Of a DNA stretch of 64,000 bases, positions 58,637 through 64,000 are shown one piece after another. The DNA comes from Cyanobacterium stanieri PCC 7202 (GTDB lineage: Bacteria > Cyanobacteriota > Cyanobacteriia > Cyanobacteriales > Cyanobacteriaceae). The first letter of the stretch is position 1. Each line of letters opens with the position of its first letter. The translations under genes and the position numbers were made by a program. The DNA lies in assembly GCA_000317655.1 (NCBI GenBank), contig CP003940.1, positions 1,931,547-1,995,546 of the forward strand, written 5' to 3'. The notes under the pieces are model-generated. The model was not told the origin of the DNA. It did no database searches and worked only from the letters and a program-made list of their open reading frames with translations.

Positions 58637-58768
58637 TTTAACCGAAATCAGTGTACCATAGCAATGGGTTTTATTGTACGGGTTCCCGAACTGTGCTAGA
58701 AGTAATGAGGAGTAAAGGAGTGGAGAGGATAAAATATATTGGGTTGTCTGGTTCAACCCAAAACAAAA

Positions 58769-59353
58769 TCAAAGTTCATCAGTAAAGCGTTGGGTAGGTT
58801 GGAAATGAAAAGGCCCAGCTACCGAACCCCACAAAAGTTCGTCTGTTTCCAAGTCTCTACCACGGTCAAAACTAATTAGTTTATTTTCGTCAATCTCAAA
58901 ACTATTATCAAGATAGGATTTTTTGCCTTTACGTTCTACAATACAAGCCTTACCCGGTTTGACATGACCTTTGAAATGAGTTCCTGTCCAGTGGGCAATC
59001 ATATCACAACCGTTCATTTTTTCGAGATGGTCAAGGGTTAATCCTTTGAGTTTTTCGGGGTTGCGAGAGGCTCCATAAAATTCTTTTTCTTCTTTGAGTT
59101 TATAGTGTTCTAACTCGAGATGGTCATCCACTGCTTTGATGGTGAATACTCTGAGACGGTAGGGTTGAGATAGTAAAAAGTCGTAGGCTTGTTCGAGGAA
59201 AAAACTTACTTCTCCCAATAAGGAATGGGGGAGAGGGCGCATACATACCCGAATATGGGCAAAGAAAGGAGGGTTTTCTATGGCTTGAGGTTCGTTACTA
59301 AAATCAGCCGCCATTAGTCTGGCGAGGGCTTTTACATCCGTGGAATTACTCAT
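58769..59353 (-). CDS. cpcT: phycobiliprotein lyase CpcT/CpeT family
   Basis: This 194-residue lyase of the CpcT family attaches phycocyanobilin to Cys-153-type sites of phycocyanin or phycoerythrocyanin beta subunits. Visible family blocks are the LARLMAADFSNEPQA start, FFLEQAYDF, YRLRVFTIK, MNGCDMIAHWTGTHFKG and the late WGSVAGPFHFQPTQRF. It lies 123 bases downstream of a CpcS-type lyase on the same strand, so phycobilisome assembly genes are paired here. CpcT rather than CpeT is inferred from the absence of phycoerythrin genes in view. Confidence 0.9.
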   Translation of the reverse strand: MSNSTDVKALARLMAADFSNEPQAIENPPFFAHIRVCMRPLPHSLLGEVSFFLEQAYDFLLSQPYRLRVFTIKAVDDHLELEHYKLKEEKEFYGASRNPEKLKGLTLDHLEKMNGCDMIAHWTGTHFKGHVKPGKACIVERKGKKSYLDNSFEIDENKLISFDRGRDLETDELLWGSVAGPFHFQPTQRFTDEL

Positions 59354-59476
59354 TTTTAAAAATTTTACTAATAATAGAAACAGTCTTTTTTATATATTTT
59401 TTTTATGGGGAATTGCAAAGATTTGATCCCCCCTAGCTCCCCTTGTTAAGGGGGGAAATAAAACTTTTTTTTCGTA

Positions 59477-60067
59477 TTACCAACCAGTGATGGCGGGGGA
59501 ATCTAATAATGAATCAAGACTAGGTTGGGTGGTTTTTTCATCATCAGATTTTTCCCTTACTTCAATACAAAAGGTAGCGGTGTTGAAACCGCCAAATCTT
59601 TGTACTGTGCTAGTGCGCAAACGAACATCATCACTGACAAACCAGAAACGTTCATGGATTGTCATGGTTTCGTATTCGGTGGTTAAAACGAGGGCATCTT
59701 CATGATCGAGATAATATTCCCCTGCTACAGGTACGATTTCTGCATAACCTCTTTCTCTGAGGAGTTTTCCTTGGCGGGGGTTATCAGTTTCGGGAATGAG
59801 GGCGAAAACTGTTTCTCCTTTGTGGCTTTCGTTTTCTTTATCCCATGCCATGGCACCATCCCAAGTGACGTAAGAGCCTCCCACAGATTTTTCGGGATCA
59901 AATTGGTGCATTTCGCAGATTTCTTTGATTTTGGGGTTATTTTTGTCGAGGGTTTCTACTCTTATTTCTGAACCTCCACTTTCAGCACGGCGGAAGGGTA
60001 AGTGATGGGTGGTACGTTGCGATCGCCACTTACCAGCACTATTTTGAAAAAAGGTTAATCCGTCCAT
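59477..60067 (-). CDS. cpcS: phycobiliprotein lyase CpcS/CpeS family
   Basis: This 196-residue fatty-acid-binding-fold lyase is the S-type that ligates phycocyanobilin to Cys-82/84-type sites. Visible: FFQNSAGKWRSQRTTHHL near the start, GGSYVTWDGAMAWD, TTEYETMTIHERFWFVSDDV and VRLRTSTVQRFGGFNTATFC. In some species two S-type proteins (CpcS and CpcU) act as a heterodimer; which of these this one is cannot be settled here. Confidence 0.87.
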   Translation of the reverse strand: MDGLTFFQNSAGKWRSQRTTHHLPFRRAESGGSEIRVETLDKNNPKIKEICEMHQFDPEKSVGGSYVTWDGAMAWDKENESHKGETVFALIPETDNPRQGKLLRERGYAEIVPVAGEYYLDHEDALVLTTEYETMTIHERFWFVSDDVRLRTSTVQRFGGFNTATFCIEVREKSDDEKTTQPSLDSLLDSPAITGW

Positions 60068-60180
60068 TTTATATTTATTTTTTATCTTAATATTTTTCTT
60101 TTTACCATAACCTAATTAAGGTTTAAGGGTCAACTGAGCAATGAACAATCGACCCTTATCAAAAAAATAATTGAGATAAC

Positions 60181-61317
60181 CTAAGCCGCCAAAAGTCCTT
60201 TATCAGAAGAGGATAGCACCCCTTGATAATAGTTTTGTAATTGACGGGTAGCAGCCGCCCAGCCCCACTTTTCGGCCTCTAAACGAGCATTTTGTCTCAA
60301 TGTTTCTCTTTCGTCTTTTTGGGCTAATAATCTTTGGGTAGCGGCGATCGCCCCTTGAGGGTCATCAGGTTCAAACATATAACCATTGACTCCATCGGTG
60401 ACAATATCAGGAATTCCGCCCCTTCTAGCGGCCACCACAGGGCAACCCGCCGCCATGGCTTCGAGTAATACTAAACCGAGGGTTTCGGTGGAAGAAGGGA
60501 ATATAAAAGCATCGGCGGAGGCATAGGCTTCTCCTAACTCCTTACCATGGAGATAGCCCACAAAATTGGTATTTGTATCCGCAAAAAACTGTTCTAATTC
60601 TGCCCTAGCAGGGCCATTGCCTACAATAGCCAACCTTGCATTGGGGATACTTTCCAATACAGGTTTAATTTTGTCAATTTCTTTTTCTGCCGATACCCTA
60701 CCCACATATAATAACAGCGGATCATTAGGATTACCCTGAGAAAGGCGATCGCGCATATCCTTAGATACTAAACTAGGGTTAAATGATTCCGTATCTACTC
60801 CCCTTTGCCACAAATCAACCCTTTCAATGCCATGATTTACCAACTCATCAACCATCGCCGTGGAGGTACATAAATTTAATTGGGCTTGATTATGAGCCAA
60901 CTTTAATAACTCCCATAACAATCCTTCCAAAGCCCCAACATTGTAGTGATGCAGATATTGAGGTAAATGGGTATGGTAGGAAGCTACTAAGGGAATATTT
61001 AATTTTTTTGCGTAATAGATACCCCCTACCCCCAACACCGCAGGATTTACGACATGAACCAAATCAGGTTTAAATCTTTGTAATGCGAAACGAATAGAAG
61101 GATTAGGAATAGCCAATTTTAATTCAGGATATAAAGGCAAAGGAATCCCTTTTATACCATTAATTTTTGCTCCTTTATACTCTTTCAAACCACCTTCAGG
61201 AGAGAAAATTAAAACCTCATCTCCTTGTTTTTGTAGATGCTCAACGGTATGTTTTAAGCGAGTAACAATACCATCAACTTTCGGCAAAAATGTTTCAGTA
61301 AATAAGGCTATACGCAT
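60181..61317 (-). CDS. sqdX: sulfoquinovosyldiacylglycerol synthase SqdX
   Basis: This 378-residue GT4 glycosyltransferase transfers sulfoquinovose from UDP-sulfoquinovose to diacylglycerol, making the thylakoid sulfolipid. The N-terminal ETFLPKVDGIVTRLKHT and the C-terminal donor site TETLGLVLLEAMAAGCPVVA with RGGIPDIV are typical. Length and start agree with cyanobacterial SqdX (about 377). Other GT4 enzymes are possible but the N-terminal block favours SqdX. It lies close to the phycobilisome lyases, all related to thylakoid function. Confidence 0.9.
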   Translation of the reverse strand: MRIALFTETFLPKVDGIVTRLKHTVEHLQKQGDEVLIFSPEGGLKEYKGAKINGIKGIPLPLYPELKLAIPNPSIRFALQRFKPDLVHVVNPAVLGVGGIYYAKKLNIPLVASYHTHLPQYLHHYNVGALEGLLWELLKLAHNQAQLNLCTSTAMVDELVNHGIERVDLWQRGVDTESFNPSLVSKDMRDRLSQGNPNDPLLLYVGRVSAEKEIDKIKPVLESIPNARLAIVGNGPARAELEQFFADTNTNFVGYLHGKELGEAYASADAFIFPSSTETLGLVLLEAMAAGCPVVAARRGGIPDIVTDGVNGYMFEPDDPQGAIAATQRLLAQKDERETLRQNARLEAEKWGWAAATRQLQNYYQGVLSSSDKGLLAA

Positions 61318-61449
61318 ACAAAAAAGGGCTAAATTATTTATGGTTAATTTAACTCATTACTATATCGCAATTTTTGCGCAAATCCATAGATGATACTGAA
61401 AAAATGCTTTGATGAGGATTAGAAGTAGGGGGAATTCAGAATAAAAGAA

Positions 61450-62799
61450 CTACTGATCAATTTTTCCTCGGTAGATCATTGGTACTCCGCCCTCTGGACG
61501 TAATACAACTCCCCGACGACGAGCTTTTAAAGGTTTTTTCTCGACTAAATCCAGTTGATATTTACTCAAAACTTGGGCAACCACCAAGCGCATTTCATAA
61601 CTGGCAAGGGCTTCCCCCAAACAACGTCTAACTCCTCCCCCAAAGGGTAAAAATTCATACGGAGAATATTGTTTTTCCAAAAATCTTTCGGGAATAAATT
61701 CGTCATGGGAGGGATATAAATCTTCTCGATGATGAACTGTATAAATACATCCTGCCACTACGGTATTCTTGGGAATATGATAACCCATCATTTCTATATC
61801 TTCGGTGGCAAGGCGAGGAAAAGTAAGCACTGCCACGGGGTGAATGCGGAGGGTTTCGTTACATACCGCATTGAGGTAAGGTTGTTTACAAATGGTCATC
61901 CCATCTGCGTCATGGGGTAATTGTTCCAATTCTGCTCTGATTTTTGCGCCTACTTCGGGATAATAATGACTCCAGTATAATGCCCAAGTCATGGCGATCG
62001 CCGTTGTTTCATGACCTGCAAACAAAATTAACATCAATTCATCTCGCAATTCTTGGTCACTTAATCCCTCTCCTTGCTCATCAGTCGCCTGTAAAAGGAG
62101 GGAAAGCATATCCACCCTATCAGGATTTTTTTCTATCCTTCTTTGTTTTATTTCCTCATAAATAAGTTGATCTAATTCTTTTTGTACACGGAGAAAATTT
62201 CCCCATGGACTCCATTTCCCTAAATCTTGGCGTAAAAATTTATAAAATAAAAAGCTCACATTTACAGGCTGATTAAAAAGGCTTAAAATTCTCTTGATAA
62301 GATTAGCTATACGATCATAACGTTGCCCTTCCCTCAGACCAAAAACCACTTTCAGAATTACTTGCAAAGAAACATTTTGCATCAAATTCTGAGCGATGAA
62401 TTTATCTCCTACCTGAAAATCTTTAAATAAATCATCGACAATATCATGAACCAAATCGCCATAATAAACCATTCTATCCCCATGAAAAGGAGGCATCATT
62501 AACTTTCTTTCTCGGCGGTGACGACTACCATCAAGGGAAAGAAGGGAGGAGTTACCCACAATAGGCACTAATAAACCATTTAAATCTCCCCCTGCAAAAA
62601 ATGTCTTTCTGTCATTGGTTAATAGTTGTTGAATGCCTTGGGGATGATTGATAAAAACCAGTGGTTCACCAAATCCTGCGGGTTTACCCATAAAAATATC
62701 AGGGCATTCTATCACTGCCTGACGCATATATTCTATAGGATCTACAATCCATAAGATTTTTTTTCCCCAACCCGTGAAGATAGTTTTTATTTCTTTCAT
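61450..62799 (-). CDS. cytochrome P450, CYP110-like
   Basis: The protein has 449 residues. The haem-binding motif FLPFGGGVRRCLGEALA holds the cysteine ligand. The I-helix oxygen-binding segment is LFAGHETTAIAM, the K-helix is NETLRIHP and the PERF-type block is FIPERFL. The N-terminal half shows LLSLDGSRHRRERKLMMPPF, a feature of the cyanobacterial CYP110 family, several members of which hydroxylate fatty acids or terpenes. No reductase or terpene cyclase is adjacent, so the substrate is unknown. There is no membrane anchor. Confidence 0.9.
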   Translation of the reverse strand: MKEIKTIFTGWGKKILWIVDPIEYMRQAVIECPDIFMGKPAGFGEPLVFINHPQGIQQLLTNDRKTFFAGGDLNGLLVPIVGNSSLLSLDGSRHRRERKLMMPPFHGDRMVYYGDLVHDIVDDLFKDFQVGDKFIAQNLMQNVSLQVILKVVFGLREGQRYDRIANLIKRILSLFNQPVNVSFLFYKFLRQDLGKWSPWGNFLRVQKELDQLIYEEIKQRRIEKNPDRVDMLSLLLQATDEQGEGLSDQELRDELMLILFAGHETTAIAMTWALYWSHYYPEVGAKIRAELEQLPHDADGMTICKQPYLNAVCNETLRIHPVAVLTFPRLATEDIEMMGYHIPKNTVVAGCIYTVHHREDLYPSHDEFIPERFLEKQYSPYEFLPFGGGVRRCLGEALASYEMRLVVAQVLSKYQLDLVEKKPLKARRRGVVLRPEGGVPMIYRGKIDQ

Positions 62800-62849
62800 A
62801 TCCCATTTAAAGTGAATCCCAACCCCATTTTAATGTACTCTATCTAATT

Positions 62850-63101
62850 AACCTGAGTTGGGGATAAAATTCATAGTCTTGTCAAAAAGGTATCGGGTAT
62901 CAGGTGTCAGGTTGCAGGTTGTAACAGACAAAAGATTTTAAATTTACTTTCTTAGTGTTGGTTTTTCACACCTCATCTCCCCGTCTCCCTATCTCCTTAT
63001 TTCCAAGCCATTGCCCGGTTGATGAGCGTAGTCGAATCAACAAGAGTGCCTTTTGCCTTTTGCCTTTTCCTAGCCGACAATTCTTATCCCGAACTGAGGT
63101 T
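62850..63101. mobile_element. MITE-like element, copy B (inverted relative to copy A)
   Basis: The ends are AACCTGAGTTGGGGATAA (62850-62867) and the complement of AACCTCAGTTCGGGATAA (63084-63101). The right end is identical to the left end of copy A. AATT borders both ends (62846-62849 and 63102-63105). The inner GGTATCGGGTATCAGGTGTCAGG block matches copy A in inverse orientation. A TGCCTTTTGCCTTTTGCC run lies inside. No transposase frame is present, so mobility would depend on a protein in trans. Confidence 0.6.
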
Positions 63102-63221
63102 AATTCTCAATTATCAATCATAAATTACCTATGTAGGGTATCCCGTCCTTAATATTAGTTCATCCGTGCCATTAAAATTAAGTTAAGGATTTATTTATAT
63201 TTTTATATTTATAGAAAAAAA

Positions 63222-64000
63222 ATGCAACCCAATAACCCTCAACAATTTACGGAGAAGGCTTGGAGTGCGATCGCCCGTACCCCAGACATAGCCAAGGAAA
63301 ACAACCATCAACAGATAGAAACAGAACACTTATTTAAGGCATTACTAGAACAAAAAGGACTGGCTGTCAGTATCTTTAACAAAACCGATGCGGGTATCAG
63401 CCGTTTACAAGAGAAAACAGAGCAATTTATTAACAGTCAACCTAAAGTTAAAAACATAGGTGAATCAGTCTATTTAGGCAGAGCATTAGATCGTCTTTTA
63501 GATCAGGCAGAAAATTATCGTAAGGAATTTGAAGATGATTTTATCTCCATAGAACATATTATCCTAGCCTATGCAAAAGATGACCGTTTTGGTAAGAATT
63601 TGTTAAAAGAATTCAACCTAGATGAAAACAAACTAAAAACTATTATTAAAGAAATTAGAGGAACTCAAAAAGTGACCGATCAAAACCCCGAAGGAAAATA
63701 TGAATCTTTGCAAAAATATGGACGAGATTTAACCCAATTAGCCCGAGAAGGAAAACTCGATCCCGTCATCGGTCGTGATGATGAAGTACGCCGTACTATT
63801 CAAATACTCTCTCGCCGTACCAAAAATAATCCCGTGTTAATCGGTGAGCCGGGGGTAGGTAAAACCGCCATTGTGGAAGGACTTGCCCAGCGTATTATTA
63901 ACCGTGATGTGCCAGAATCATTGTTAGATCGTACCCTTATTGGCTTGGATATGGGGGCGCTCATTGCAGGGGCAAAATATCGAGGGGAGTTTGAAGAAAG
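63222..64000 (+). CDS. clpB: AAA+ disaggregase ClpB, 5' part (continues beyond window)
   Basis: The frame is open from the ATG at 63222 to the window edge, about 259 residues. It begins [20 protein letters not shown] with the two N-terminal Clp repeats ([12 protein letters not shown] and IEHIILAY). The first AAA domain follows with [20 protein letters not shown], the Walker [10 protein letters not shown] and [10 protein letters not shown] at the edge. ClpB resolves protein aggregates with DnaK after stress. Cyanobacteria usually carry ClpB1 and ClpB2 and the visible part cannot decide between them. An AT-rich region after copy B of the MITE-like element holds the promoter. Confidence 0.95.
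   Translation, partial: MQPNNPQQFTEKAWSAIARTPDIAKENNHQQIETEHLFKALLEQKGLAVSIFNKTDAGISRLQEKTEQFINSQPKVKNIGESVYLGRALDRLLDQAENYRKEFEDDFISIEHIILAYAKDDRFGKNLLKEFNLDENKLKTIIKEIRGTQKVTDQNPEGKYESLQKYGRDLTQLAREGKLDPVIGRDDEVRRTIQILSRRTKNNPVLIGEPGVGKTAIVEGLAQRIINRDVPESLLDRTLIGLDMGALIAGAKYRGEFEE

Overview
The window comes from a cyanobacterium. It has dense HIP1-type GCGATCGC palindromes, phycobiliprotein lyases of the CpcT and CpcS families, SqdX sulfolipid synthase, CO2-uptake-type NdhF and NdhD, type III glutamine synthetase, SLH-OprB porin architecture and a CIRCE-controlled groESL operon. The moderately AT-rich sequence and gene content suggest a unicellular Cyanobacterium or Geminocystis-like lineage. 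That placement is inference; no rRNA gene is present. No tRNA, rRNA or CRISPR was seen.

Layout. 1-5.4 kb: a very large CheA-type hybrid kinase with three Hpt domains, open at the left edge. 5.6-20 kb: mostly housekeeping genes (pyrB, ndhD and ndhF, a ribbon-helix-helix/coiled-coil protein, glnN, a DUF4079 membrane protein, a ClC-CBS-USP chloride protein), a PrlF/YhaV-like toxin-antitoxin pair and small hypotheticals. 19.7-23.4 kb: a glutathionyl-hydroquinone-reductase-like protein, a hypothetical, an acetolactate-synthase-like enzyme and a small membrane protein.

23.5-54.1 kb: one long, nearly unidirectional minus-strand region that I read as a strongly expanded icfG locus. It holds the partner-switch parts known from Synechocystis 6803 (PP2C phosphatase IcfG, an RsbW-like kinase, two STAS proteins) and that locus's companions (GlgX debranching enzyme, AGE-family epimerase, DJ-1/PfpI protein, carboxymuconolactone decarboxylase-like protein). 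Added to these are a hybrid histidine kinase, a CheY-like regulator, a stand-alone adenylation-carrier-reductase NRPS-like enzyme, an SLH porin, a multicopper oxidase with FG-GAP repeats and a His-rich tail, two duplicated cupin proteins (one extended by a beta-helix), a multidomain EthD/VOC/SRPBCC/SnoaL fusion and a second EthD protein. The combination suggests that a two-component relay and a Ser/Thr partner switch jointly control an uncharacterised oxidative or biosynthetic pathway tied to carbon status. This is the most interesting part of the window.

54.5-64 kb: a CDF-like transporter and a sugar-type ABC permease, groESL with CIRCE, cpcT- and cpcS-type lyases, sqdX, a CYP110-like P450 and the 5' part of clpB, open at the right edge. 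Two related elements of about 250 bp with inverted-repeat ends (14.5 kb and 62.9 kb) look like MITE-type elements. Several short C/G-rich palindromic repeats sit between genes.
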